Assembly (NCBI GenBank): GCA_964035575.1
Contig: OZ037869.1
Location: 1-64,000 of the forward strand
DNA length: 64,000 nt
Reading direction: 5' to 3'
From: Rhynchopus sp. YZ270_cl-10
Taxonomy: Eukaryota; Euglenozoa; Diplonemea; Diplonemida; Diplonemidae
Position numbers and translations under genes: made by a program
Shown here: positions 12,841 to 22,914 of the stretch, in pieces
How positions within the stretch are numbered: the stretch's first letter is position 1
How the letters are laid out: each line of letters begins with the position of its first letter
Notes under the pieces: model-generated
Seen by the model: the letters and a program-made list of their open reading frames with translations, nothing else
Told to the model about the DNA's origin: nothing
Database searches by the model: none

Positions 12841-13165
12841 TGGTAGGGGTTAGGGGTTAGGGGTTAGGGGTTAGGGGTTAGGAGTTAGGGGTTAGGGGTT
12901 AGGGGTTAGGGGTTAGGGGTTAGGGGTTAGGGGTTAGGGGTTAGGGGTTAGGGGTTAGGGGTTAGGGGTTAGGGGGTTAGGGGTTAGGGGTTAGGGGTTA
13001 GGGGTTAGGGGTTAGGGGTTAGGGGTTAGGGGTTAGGGGTTAGGGGTTAGGGGTTAGGGGTTAGGGGTTAGGGGTTAGGGGTTAGGGGTTAGGGGTTAGG
13101 GGTTAGGGGTTAGGGGTTAGGGGTTAGGGGTTAGGGGTTAGGGGTTAGGGGTTAGGGGTTAGGGG
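12841..13165 (+). repeat. TTAGGGG 7-bp tandem array, copy 2 (about 46 units)
   Basis: Second TTAGGGG array, with two irregular units (GGAGTTAGGGG near 12880 and an extra G near 12972). Its right end passes seamlessly into GGGTTTGC units at 13163-13179, sharing the G-run. Confidence 0.95.
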
Positions 13166-13179
13166 TTTGCGGGTTTGCG
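13163..13179 (+). repeat. two-unit GGGTTTGC stub fused to TTAGGGG array
   Basis: TTAGGGG passes without a break into GGGTTTGCGGGTTTGCG and then into the 162-bp satellite. This is a direct join of the two telomere-like repeat types. Confidence 0.85.
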
Positions 13180-13180
13180 C

Positions 13181-14271
13181 ATTTCCGTACGACCCCGCAA
13201 TTGACTCAGATGTGGCCAAAAACTGTGAAAAATCAAGACTCCAAAAGTTAAGAGCAGATTTGAGATGCTCAGACACTGTCAAACAGCATTTTGGCCATAT
13301 TTTGCAATATTTTGAACATTAGGACACATGTGATGCTCGGATTTGACCGTACGACCCCGCAATTGACTCAGATGTGGCCAAAGACTGTGAAAAATCAAGA
13401 TTCCAAAAGTTAAGAGCAGATTTGAGATGCTCAGACACTGTCAAACAGCATTTTGGCCATATTTTGCAATATTTTGAACATTAGGACACATGTGATGCTC
13501 GGATTTGACCGTACGACCCCGCAATTGACTCAGATGTGGCCAAAGACTGTGAAAAATCAAGATTCCAAAAGTTAAGAGCAGATTTGAGATGCTCAGACAC
13601 TGTCAAACAGCATTTTGGCCATATTTTGCAATATTTTGAACATTAGGACACATGTGATGCTCGGATTTGACCGTACGACCCCGCAATTGACTCAGATGTG
13701 GCCAAAGACTGTGAAAAATCAAGATTCCAAAAGTTAAGAGCAGATTTGAGATGCTCAGACACTGTCAAACAGCATTTTGGCCATATTTTGCAATATTTTG
13801 AACATTAGGACACATGTGATGCTCGGATTTGACCGTACGACCCCGCAATTGACTCAGATGTGGCCAAAGACTGTGAAAAATCAAGATTCCAAAAGTTAAG
13901 AGCAGATTTGAGATGCTCAGACACTGTCAAACAGCATTTTGGCCATATTTTGCAATATTTTGAACATTAGGACACATGTGATGCTCGGATTTGACCGTAC
14001 GACCCCGCAATTGACTCAGATGTGGCCAAAGACTGTGAAAAATCAAGATTCCAAAAGTTAAGAGCAGATTTGAGATGCTCAGACACTGTCAAACAGCATT
14101 TTGGCCATATTTTGCAATATTTTGAACATTAGGACACGTGTGATGCTCGGATTTGACTGTACGACCCCGCAATTGACTCAGATGTGGCCAAAGACTGCAT
14201 ATAGTCAAGATTCTAAAAGTTAAGAGCAGATTTGAGATGTTCAGACACTGTCAAACAGCATTTTGGCCATA
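13181..14271. repeat. 162-bp satellite, about 6.7 tandem copies
   Basis: The landmark CGTACGACCCCGCAATTG recurs at 13186, 13348, 13510, 13672 and on, an exact 162-base period. Central copies are essentially identical; the last, from about 14158, is more diverged and is cut by the 142-bp array at the sequence TATA. No coding frame or known family recognised. Confidence 0.95.
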
Positions 14272-17200
14272 TTATAATGTGACAAAGTATCGATTACCAA
14301 AAACACAAAAATCAAAAGAAATGTGACAAAAGCAGAACTGCTTCCGCCAGGGTTTGAACCTGTGACCACACGAATATATAACCTCTGTTACAACCGCTCA
14401 GCCAAAGCACCTGATATATTGTGTCAAAGTATCGATTACCAAAAACACAAAAATCAAAAGAAATGTGACAAAAGCAGAACTGTTTCCGTCAGGGTTTGAA
14501 CCTGTGACCACACGAATATATAACCTCTGTTGCAACCGCTCAGCCAAAGCACCTGATATAATGTGACAAAGTATCGATTATCAAAAATACAAAAATCAAA
14601 AGAATACCAACAAAATCAGAACTGCTTCCGCCAGTGTTTGAACCTGAGACCACACGAATATATATCCTGCGTTACAACCGCTCAGCCAAAGCACCTGATA
14701 TAATATGTGAAAGTATCGATTACCAAAAACACCAAAATCAAAAGAAATGTGACAAAAGCAGAACTGTTTCCGTCAGGGTTTGAACCTGTGACCACACGAA
14801 TGTATAACCTGTGTTACAACCGCTCAGCCAAAGCACCTGATATAATGTGACAAAGTATCGATTACCAAAAACACAAAAATCAAAAGAAATGTGACAAAAG
14901 CAGAACTGTTTCCGTCAGGGTTTGAACCTGTGACCACACGAATATATAACCTCTGTTGCAACCACTCAGCCAAAGCACCTGATATAATGTGACAAAGTAT
15001 CGATTATCAAAAATACAAAAATCAAAAGAATACCAACAAAATCAGAACTGCTTCCGCCAGGGTTTGAACCTGAGACCACACGAATATATAAGCTGCGTTA
15101 CAACCGCTCAGCCAAAGCACCTGATTTTTTGTGTCAAAGTATCGATTACCAAAAACACAAAAATCAAAAGAAATGTGACAAAAGCAGAACTGTTTCCGTC
15201 AGTGTTTGAACCTGTGACCACACGAATATATTACCTGCGTTACAACCGCTCAGCCAAAGCACCTGATATATTGTGTCAAAGTATCGATTACCAAAAACAC
15301 AAAAATCAAAAGAAATGTGACAAAAGCAGAACTGCTTCCGCCAGGGTTTGAACCTGAGACCACACGAATATATTACCTGCGTTACAACCGCTCAGCCAAA
15401 GCACCTGATATAATGTGTCAAAGTATCGATTACAAAAAACACAAAAATCGAAAGAAAATCAAGAAGAACAGAACTGTTTCCGCCAGGGTTTGAACCTGTG
15501 ACCACACGAATGTATAACCTGTGTTACAACCGCTCAGCCAAAGCACCTGATATAATGTGACAAAGTATCGATTACCAAAAACACAAAAATCAAAAGAAAT
15601 GTGACAAAAGCAGAACTGTTTCCGTCAGGGTTTGAACCTGTGACCACACGAATATATAACCTCTGTTGCAACCGCTCAGCCAAAGCACCTGATATAATGT
15701 GACAAAGTATCGATTATCAAAAATAGAAAAATCAAAAGAATACCAACAAAATCAGAACTGCTTCCGCCAGTGTTTGAACCTGAGACCACACGAATATATA
15801 TCCTGCGTTACAACCGCTCAGCCAAAGCACCTGATATAATGTGTCAAAGTATCGATTGCCAAAAACACAAAAATCAAAAGAAATGTGACAAAAGCAGAAC
15901 TGCTTCCGCCAGGGTTTGAACCTGTGACCACACGAATATATAACCTCTGTTGCAACCGCTCAGCCAAAGCACCTGATATAATGTGACAAAGTATCGATTA
16001 TCAAAAATAGAAAAATCAAAAGAATACCAACAAAATCAGAACTGCTTCCGCCAGCGTTTGAACCTGAGACCACACGAATATATATCCTGCGTTACAACCG
16101 CTCAGCCAAAGCACCTGATATAATGTGTCAAAGTATCGATTGCCAAAAACACAAAAATCAAAAGAAATGTGACAAAAGCAGAACTGCTTCCGTCAGGGTT
16201 TGAACCTGAGACCACACGAATATATAAGCTGCGTTACAACCGCTCAGCCAAAGCACCTGATATATTGTGTCAAAGTATCGATTACCAAAAACACAAAAAT
16301 CAAAAGAAATCTGACAAAAGCAGAACTGCTTCCGCCAGGGTTTGAACCTGTGACCACACGAATATATAAGCTGCGTTACAACCGCTCAGCCAAAGCACCT
16401 GATATATTGTGTCAAAGTATCGATTACCAAAAACACAAAAATCAAAAGAAATGTGACAAAAGCAGAACTGTTTCCGTCGGGGTTTGAACCTGAGACCACA
16501 CGAATATATTACCTGCGTTACAACCACTCAGCCAAAGCACCTGATTTTATGTGTCAAAGTATCGATTACCAAAAACACAAAAATCGAAAGAAAATCAAGA
16601 AGAACAGAACTGTTTCCGCCAAGGTTTGAACCTCAGACCACACGAATATATAACCTGCGTTACAAACACTCAGCCAAAGCACCTGATGTAATGTGACAAA
16701 GTATCGATTACCAAAAACACAAAAATCAAAAGAAATGTGACAAAAGCAGAACTGCTTCCGCCAGGGTTTGAACCTGTGACCACACGAATGTATAACCTGC
16801 GTTACAACCGCTCAGCCAAAGCACCTGATATAATGTGTCAAAGTATCGATTACCAAAAACACAAAAATCGAATGAAAATCAAGAAGAACAGAACTGTTTC
16901 CGCCAAGGTTTGAAGCTGGGACCACACGAATATATAACCTGCGTTACAACCACTCAGCCAAAGCACCTGATGTAATGTGACAAAGTATCGATTACCAAAA
17001 ACACAAAAAACAAAAGAAATGTGACAAAACAGAACTGTTTCCGTCGGGGTTTGAACCTGAGACCACACGAATATATTACCTGCGTTACAACCACTCAGCC
17101 AAAGCACCTGATATAATGTGTCAAAGTATCGATTACCAAAAACACAAAATCGAAAGAAAATCAAGAAGAACAGAACTGTTTCCGCCAAGGTTTGAAGCTG

Positions 17201-19428
17201 GGACCACACGAATATATAACCTGCGTTACAACCACTCAGCCAAAGCACCTGATGTAATGTGACAAAGTATCGATTACCAAAAACACAAAAAACAAAAGAA
17301 ATGTGACAAAAACAGAACTGTTTCCATCAGGGTTTGAACCTGAGACCATACGAATATATTACCTGCGTTACAACCGCTCAGCCAAAGCACCTGATACATT
17401 GTGTCAAAGTATCGATTACCAAAAACACAAAAATCAAAAGAAATGTGACAAAAACAGAACTGTTTCCGTCGGGGTTTGAACCTGAGACCACACAAATATA
17501 TTACCTGCGTTACAACCACTCAGCCAAAGCACCTGATATAATGTGTCAAAGTATCGATTGCCAAAAACACAAAATCGAAAGAAAATCAAGAAGAACAGAA
17601 CTGTTTCCGCCAGGGTTTGAAGCTGGGACCACACGAATATATAACCTGCGTTACAACCACTCAGCCAAAGCACCTGATGTAATGTGACAAAGTATCGATT
17701 ACCAAAAACACAAAAATCAAAAGAAATGTGACAAAAGCAGAACTGTTTCCGTCAGGGTTTGAACCTGTGACCACACGAATGTATTGCCTGCGTTACAACC
17801 GCTCAGCCAAAGCACCTGATATAATGTGACAAAGTATCGATTACCAAAAATACAAAAATCAAAAGAAATGTGACAAAAGCAGAACTGTTTCCATCAGGGT
17901 TTGAACCTGTGACCACACGAATGTATTGCCTGCGTTACAACCGCTCAGCCAAAGCACCTGATATAATGTGACAAAGTATCGATTACCAAAAATACAAAAA
18001 TCAAAAGAAATGTGACAAAAGCAGAACTGTTTCCATCAGGGTTTGAACCTGTGACCACACGAATATATAACCTCTGTTGCAACCGCTCAGCCAAAGCACC
18101 TGATATATTGTGTCAGAGTCTCGATTACCAAAAACACAAAATTCAAAAGAAAACTGACAAAAACAGAACTGTTTCCGCCAGGGTTTGAACCTGAGACCAC
18201 ACGAATGTATAACCTGTGTTACAACCGCTCAGCCAAAGCACCTGATATAATGTGACAAAGTATCGATTACCAAAAACACAAAAATCAAAAGAAATTCAAA
18301 AAAATCAGAACTGTTTCCGCCAGGGTTTGAACCTGAGACCACACGAATGTATAACCTGTGTTACAACCGCTCAGCCAAAGCACCTGATATAATGTGACAA
18401 AGTATCGATTACCAAAAACACAAAAATCAAAAGAAATTCAAAAAAATCAGAACTGTTTCCGCCAGGGTTTGAACCTGAGACCACACGAATGTATAACCTG
18501 TGTTACAACCACTCAGCCAAAGCACCTGATATAATGTGTCAAAGTATCGATTACCAAAAACACAAAAATCAAAAGAAATTCAAAAAAATCAGAACTGTTT
18601 CCGCCAGGGTTTGAACCTGTGACCACACGAATATATTACCTGCGTTACAACCACTCAGCCAAAGCACCTGATATAATGTGTCAAAGTATCGATTACCAAA
18701 AACACAAAAATCAAAAGAAAACTGACAAAAACAGAACTGTTTCCGCCAGGGTTTGAACCTGAGACCACACCAATTTTTTACCTGCGTTACAACCGCTCAG
18801 CCAAAGCACCTGATATTTTGTGTCAGAGTCTCGATTACCAAAAATATAAAAATCAAAACAAATTCAAGGAAAATAGAACTCTTTCCGCCAAGGTTTGAAC
18901 CTAAGACCACACGAATATATAACCTGCGTTACAACCACTCAGCCAAAGCACCTGATATAATGTGACAAAGTATCGATTACCAAAAACACAATAATCAAAA
19001 GAAATGTGACAAAAACAGAACTGTTTCCGCCAGGGTTTGAACCTGAGACCACACGAATATATTACCTGCGTTACAACCACTCACCCAAAGCACCTGAAAT
19101 AATGTGTCAAAGTATCGATTACCAAAAACACAAAAATCAAAAGAATAGCTACAAAAACAGAACGGTTTCCGTCTGGGTTTGAACCTGAGACCATACGAAC
19201 ATATTACCTGCGTTACAACCGCTCAGCCAAAGCACCTGATTTTTTGTGTCAAAGTCTCGCTTACCAAAAATACAAAAATCAAAACAAATTCAAGGAAAAT
19301 AGAACTGTTTCCGCCAGGGTTTGAACCTGAGACCGCCCGAATATATAACCTGCGTAAAAACCGCTAAGACAACTAATCTGAAAGAATGTCTCAAAGTATC
19401 GATTACCAAAAACACAAAAATCAACGAA
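14272..19428 (-). repeat. tandem tRNA-like (Pol III box) repeat array, ~36 copies, period ~142 bp
   Basis: On the minus strand each unit reads TTTGGCTGAGCGGTTGTAAC, a match to the Pol III A box (TRGYNNARNNG), and about 33 nt later GGTTCAAACCC, a match to the B box (GGTTCRANNCC). A CAGG/CCTGG-type T-arm and nearby T-runs that could end Pol III transcripts follow. The region 5' of the A box (GGTGCTT) does not pair with the region 3' of the T-arm (CGGAAAC), and no anticodon arm folds well, so these are tRNA-like or tRNA-derived, not canonical tRNA genes. Copies differ at scattered positions while the two boxes are best kept. Confidence 0.88.
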
Positions 19429-19436
19429 ATCCAGAT

Positions 19437-19452
19437 CCGCAAACCCGCAAAC
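19437..19452 (-). repeat. two-unit CCCGCAAA (GGGTTTGC) junction stub
   Basis: A short piece of the 8-mer repeat lies exactly where the 142-bp array ends and a truncated third-family tRNA-like element begins. The 14-mer TCAACGAAATCCAG occurs on both sides (19421-19434 and 19456-19469), which suggests template switching or repair at this point. Confidence 0.75.
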
Positions 19453-19530
19453 TTCTCAACGAAATCCAGCGTGGTGACAACTAGGCAAAATCACCTTACA
19501 TTAGGCCACCAATTGTTCATTACCAAACAT
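19452..19530 (-). repeat. truncated tRNA-like element, family 3
   Basis: Minus-strand fragment matching the head of the cassette at 21654-22075. It holds the A-box side (TTTTGCCTAGTTGTCACCA) and upstream flank but stops before the B box, where the 8-mer stub begins. It contains no coding core. Confidence 0.75.
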
Positions 19531-19547
19531 ACATTTCCAACATTTTT

Positions 19548-20618
19548 TGAGGTTCTTTGGCTGAGCGGTTGTAACGCAGGTTATATATTCGTGTGGTCTC
19601 AGGTTCAAACCCTGACGGAAACAGTTCTGATTTTTTTGTAGCTATTCTTTTGATTTTTGTGTTTTTGGTAATCGATACTTTGACACATTATATCAGGTGC
19701 TTTGGCTGAGTGGTTGTAACGCAGGTAATACGTTCGTGTGGTCTCAGGTTCAAACCTTGGCGGAAACAGTTCTGTTTTTGTAGCTATTCTTTTGATTTTT
19801 GTGTTTTTGGTAATCGATACTTTGACACATTATATCAGGTGCTTTGGCTGAGCGGTTGTAACGCAGGTAATATATTTGTGCGGTCTCAGGTTCAAACCCT
19901 GACGGAAACAGTTCTGCTTTTGTCACATTTCTTTTGATTTTTGTGTTTTTGGTAATCGATACTTTGACACATTATATCAGGTGCTTTGGCTGAGTGGTTG
20001 TAACGCAGGTAATACGTTCGTGTGGTCTCAGGTTCAAACCTTGGCGGAAACAGTTCTGTTTTTGTAGCTATTCTTTTGATTTTTGTGTTTTTGGTAATCG
20101 ATACTTTGACACATTATATCAGGTGCTTTGGCTGAGCGGTTGTAACAGAGGTTATATATTCGTGTGGTCTCAGGTTCAAACCCTGACGGAAACAGTTCTG
20201 CTTTTGTCACATTTCTTTTGATTTTTGTGTTTTTGGTAATCGATACTTTGACACATTATATCAGGTGCTTTGGCTGAGCGGTTGTAACGCAGGTAATATA
20301 TTTGTGCGGTCTCAGGTTCAAACCCTGGCGGAAACAGTTTTGTTTTTCTTGGTTTTCTTTTGAATTTTGTGTTTTTGGTAATCGATACTTTGTTACATTA
20401 TATCAGGTGCTTTGGCTGAGCGGTTGTAACAGATGTTATATATTCGTGTGGTCTCAGGTTCAAACCCTGACGGAAACAGTTCTGCTTTTGTCACATTTCT
20501 TTTGATTTTTGTGTTTTTGGTAATCGATACTTTGACACATTATATCAGGTGCTTTGGCTGAGCGGTTGTAACGCAGGTAATATATTTGTGCCTTCTCAGG
20601 TTCAAACCCTGGAAACGG
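19548..20618 (+). repeat. tRNA-like 142-bp array, 8 copies, opposite strand
   Basis: The same family as 14272-19428 but with A and B boxes on the plus strand; A boxes (TGGCTGAGCGG or TGGCTGAGTGG) lie near 19558, 19703, 19844, 19986, 20129, 20270, 20412 and 20553. The last copy is damaged after its B box and runs into a TTTCATTTTTGTCATTAC flank that also ends the plus-strand pair at 22320-22620. Confidence 0.88.
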
Positions 20619-20965
20619 TTATGTTAGTTTGATTTCATTTTTGTCATTACTTCTCTATTCTGTTTTCCAAAAATACAAAGGTCACACTTACTACTACCCA
20701 GTAGTAAGTAACAAAAGCAAAAGAAACTAAGAAACTCGACTCTTACAGTCGCCAACTGATCTTGATTACTCGACTAGAAAAAGGGGGGGAAGATTATTTT
20801 CGTTGAACGCAGCCAAAAACAGTGTATGAGATCTGAATTTTGGCGCAAGTGATTTTTAAAGGGGAGGAGAAAATAGTCGGTATCAGGCGATTAAACGTTG
20901 GCTTTATTACTCGAGTTTCTAATAACACTACGTGTAAGGAAAAAAACAACTGAATAATGATCTGT
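20619..20965. other. spacer between tRNA-like arrays
   Basis: Unique sequence with a poly-G run near 20786. Its first 70 bases (TTTCATTTTTGTCATTAC ... TACAAAGGTCAC) are shared with 22668-22720. No gene seen. Confidence 0.5.
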
Positions 20966-21238
20966 AAAATATCAAAAGAAAACTAAGAAAAGCAGAAAGG
21001 TCTCTTCCAAGGTTTGAACATGTGACCGCACTCTTACTAAACCTGCGTTACAACCACTCTGGCAAAACAGCTGACATAATGTTACAAAGTACTGTTTCCC
21101 CAATCTGCAAAATCAAAAGAAAACTAAGAAAAGCAGAACGGTCTCTTGCAGGGTTTGAACATGTGACCGCACTCTTTCTGAACCTGCGTTACAACCACTC
21201 AGCCAAAGAACCTGATATAATGTGACAAAGTACCAATT
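20966..21238 (-). repeat. tRNA-like repeat family 2, two copies
   Basis: On the minus strand these read TTGCCAGAGTGGTTGTAACGC (first copy) or the TGGCTGAGTGG form (second copy), then a GTTCAAACC B-box core, then GCAAGAGACC or GGAAGAGACC. This is the family of the array at 22915-23545. The spacing and ~142-bp period match family 1 although the sequence between the boxes differs. Confidence 0.8.
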
Positions 21239-21515
21239 ACCAAAAATACAAAAATGAAAACAATACCAACAATATCAGAACTGTTTCCGCCAGGGTTTGA
21301 ACCTGAGACCACACGAATATATAAGCTGCGTTACAACCACTCATCCAAAGCACCTGATATAATGTGACAAAGTATCGATTACCAAAAACACAAAATTCAA
21401 AAGAAAACTGACAAAAACAGAACTGTTTCCGCCAGGGTTTGAACCTGAGACCTTACGAATATATAACCTGCGTTACAACCGCTAAGCCAAAGAACCTGAT
21501 ATAATGTGAAAAAGT
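21239..21515 (-). repeat. tRNA-like repeat family 1, two copies
   Basis: Two more minus-strand copies of the family that fills 14272-19428, directly abutting the family 2 pair. The second copy is interrupted by GTACATGTGATCAG near 21523. Confidence 0.82.
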
Positions 21516-21653
21516 ATCGATTACGTACATGTGATCAGATTGTGCTGATGAGGAACGAATATCATATTGTCTCATATTCTCAGATAAAGTCCATTATTCT
21601 GGACAACATGTATTTCTGATTCATCCAGACATTACAGATCTACGGAGCTGAAC

Positions 21654-22075
21654 AATAATATTTTTTTTTTTTTTTTTGTGTAGTGTTTTTAGTGCTTTTT
21701 TTTTGTGTAATCGTAATCTTTTTTTTTTCTGTTTCAGTTCAGAGTCTTCTCTACTTTCACAGTTGTCGTTGTTGTAGTCGTTTCTGTGCCGCAGGCTCCG
21801 CAGGTTCCGCAGGTTCTTGTCACTGTGGTCGTGGTTGTTGTTGTTGTCGGGGTCGGGGCCGGGGTCGGGGTCGGGGTTTCGATCTCTGCGTACTCTGCAA
21901 TCACTGCCTCCCACACCTCTTCATAATCATTGCTGCCGCTCATTTGTGTATATCTGTGTGGGGGAGCTGAGGGGTTTGAACCACACACCTTACCAAACCT
22001 TCTCAACGAAATCCAGCGTGGTGACCACTAGGCAAAATCACCTTACATTAGGCCACCACCTGTTCATTACCAAAC
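21654..22075 (-). mobile_element. tRNA-headed, A-tailed cassette, copy 1 (SINE-like with internal ORF)
   Basis: Read on the minus strand: a tRNA-like head with A-box-like TGCCTAGTGG (22025-22034) and a perfect B box GGTTCAAACCC (21972-21982), a short CTCCCCCACACA leader, an ATG at 21943 opening a 69-codon frame, then an A-rich tail with GATTACGATTACACAAAA, CACTAAAAACAC, a run of about 18 A and TATTATT. Copy 2 at 23640-24077 has the same head and tail but a different coding core. tRNA-like head plus poly-A end is the build of a SINE, but a conserved ATG just after the head is not usual. No target-site duplication was verified. Confidence 0.72.
21734..21943 (-). CDS. small Thr-rich hypothetical ORF of cassette copy 1
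   Basis: A 69-residue frame beginning MSGSNDYEEVWEAV, 28 nt after the cassette's B box. It has an acidic helix-like N-terminus (about residues 1-22), a Pro-Thr repeat, long threonine runs and a CGTCGAC core with three cysteines spaced C-x2-C-x2-C. It ends VKVEKTLN. No known domain is recognised. The chosen start is the ATG in the same place as the C2H2 start in copy 2; an in-frame upstream ATG near 22006 would lie inside the tRNA-like head. Whether this is translated is unknown; simple-sequence content lowers confidence. Confidence 0.4.
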   Translation of the reverse strand: MSGSNDYEEVWEAVIAEYAEIETPTPTPAPTPTTTTTTTTVTRTCGTCGACGTETTTTTTTVKVEKTLN

Positions 22076-22085
22076 GGGTTTGCGG
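22076..22085 (+). repeat. single GGGTTTGCGG unit at cassette boundary
   Basis: ATTACCAAAC is followed by GGGTTTGCGG and then unrelated sequence; the sister element at 19452-19530 lacks it at this point and has its own 8-mer stub on the other side. The joint shares CAAAC with the C-rich strand of the repeat. Confidence 0.6.
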
Positions 22086-22224
22086 AAAGGTCGAGTTACA
22101 AAAATCACATTCCCAAACTTTACCACAGTATTTCTCATCGCTACACGCACCCACCTACCTCCAGTTTACTTCCTAGTTTTCGTTTGATATTTACAGATTT
22201 GGGAAACAGTAATTTGTCACATAA
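22086..22224. other. short spacer, no gene seen
   Basis: AT-balanced sequence between the 8-mer stub and the next tRNA-like group; no motif recognised. Confidence 0.5.
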
Positions 22225-22620
22225 TATGAGCCGTTTTTCCAGAGTGGTTGTAACTCAGGTTTCGTAAGAGTGCGGTCACATGTTCAAACCCTGGAAGAGA
22301 AGGTGCTGTTTTTCTTAGTATTCTTTTGAATTAGTTTTCTTTTGAATTTTGTGTTTTTGGTAATCGATACTTTGACACATTATATCAGGTTCTTTTGCTG
22401 AGCGGTTGTAACGCAGCTTATATATTCGTGTGGTCTCAGGTTCAAACCCTGGCGGAAACAGTTCCGTTTTTCTTGATTTTCTTTTGAATTTTGTGTTTTT
22501 GGTAATCGATACTTTGACACATTATATCAGGTTCTTTGGCTGAGCGGTTGTAACGCAGGTTATATATTCGTGCGGTCTCAGGTTCAAACCCTGGCGGAAA
22601 CAGTTCTGTTTTTGTCATTT
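22225..22620 (+). repeat. tRNA-like group: one family 2 copy then two family 1 copies
   Basis: Plus-strand boxes: CCAGAGTGGTTGTAAC with GTTCAAACCCTGG (family 2, from 22225), then two family 1 units with TTGCTGAGCGG or TGGCTGAGCGG and GGTTCAAACCC. This mirrors, in inverted orientation, the family 2 + family 1 group at 20966-21515, so the cassette between them is flanked by inverted tRNA-like groups. Confidence 0.8.
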
Positions 22621-22739
22621 TTGTTTTTAGTACTACTGTACTACAGTCTACAAGTTATGTTTCAATTTCATTTTTGTCATTACATCTATTTTCCTAATTT
22701 ACAAAGGTCACCTTTAACCACCAAGAGAAAGCAAAAGAA

Positions 22740-22867
22740 ACAGAAGAAAAAGCAGAACTGTCAGCGTTTGAACTCGTCACCATACTCCTACTAAGCCTGA
22801 ATTACAACAACCCTGGCAAAGCAGCTCATATTATATATTATATATATTACATATTATATATTATAAT
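22740..22867 (-). repeat. diverged family 2 tRNA-like copy plus AT microsatellite
   Basis: Minus-strand family 2 copy with decayed boxes (GTTTGAACTCGTCACC, CCTGGCAAAGCAGC on plus), followed by a TATATTATATAT microsatellite at about 22826-22864. Confidence 0.65.
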
Positions 22868-22914
22868 AAGAATGAATAAAATGTGAAAAACCCGTAAATG
22901 TATTGTTTTCCAAA

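Noticed and set aside
14272-19428. A cluster of functional tRNA genes
   Set aside because: A and B boxes and the T-arm are good, but the 5' and 3' acceptor segments do not pair, the D-stem has about two pairs and no anticodon stem forms; called tRNA-like repeats instead.
21545-21575. Hammerhead ribozyme core (CTGATGAGGAACGAAT)
   Set aside because: The motif lacks a proper stem II and no flanking stems I and III pair around the nearby GTC.
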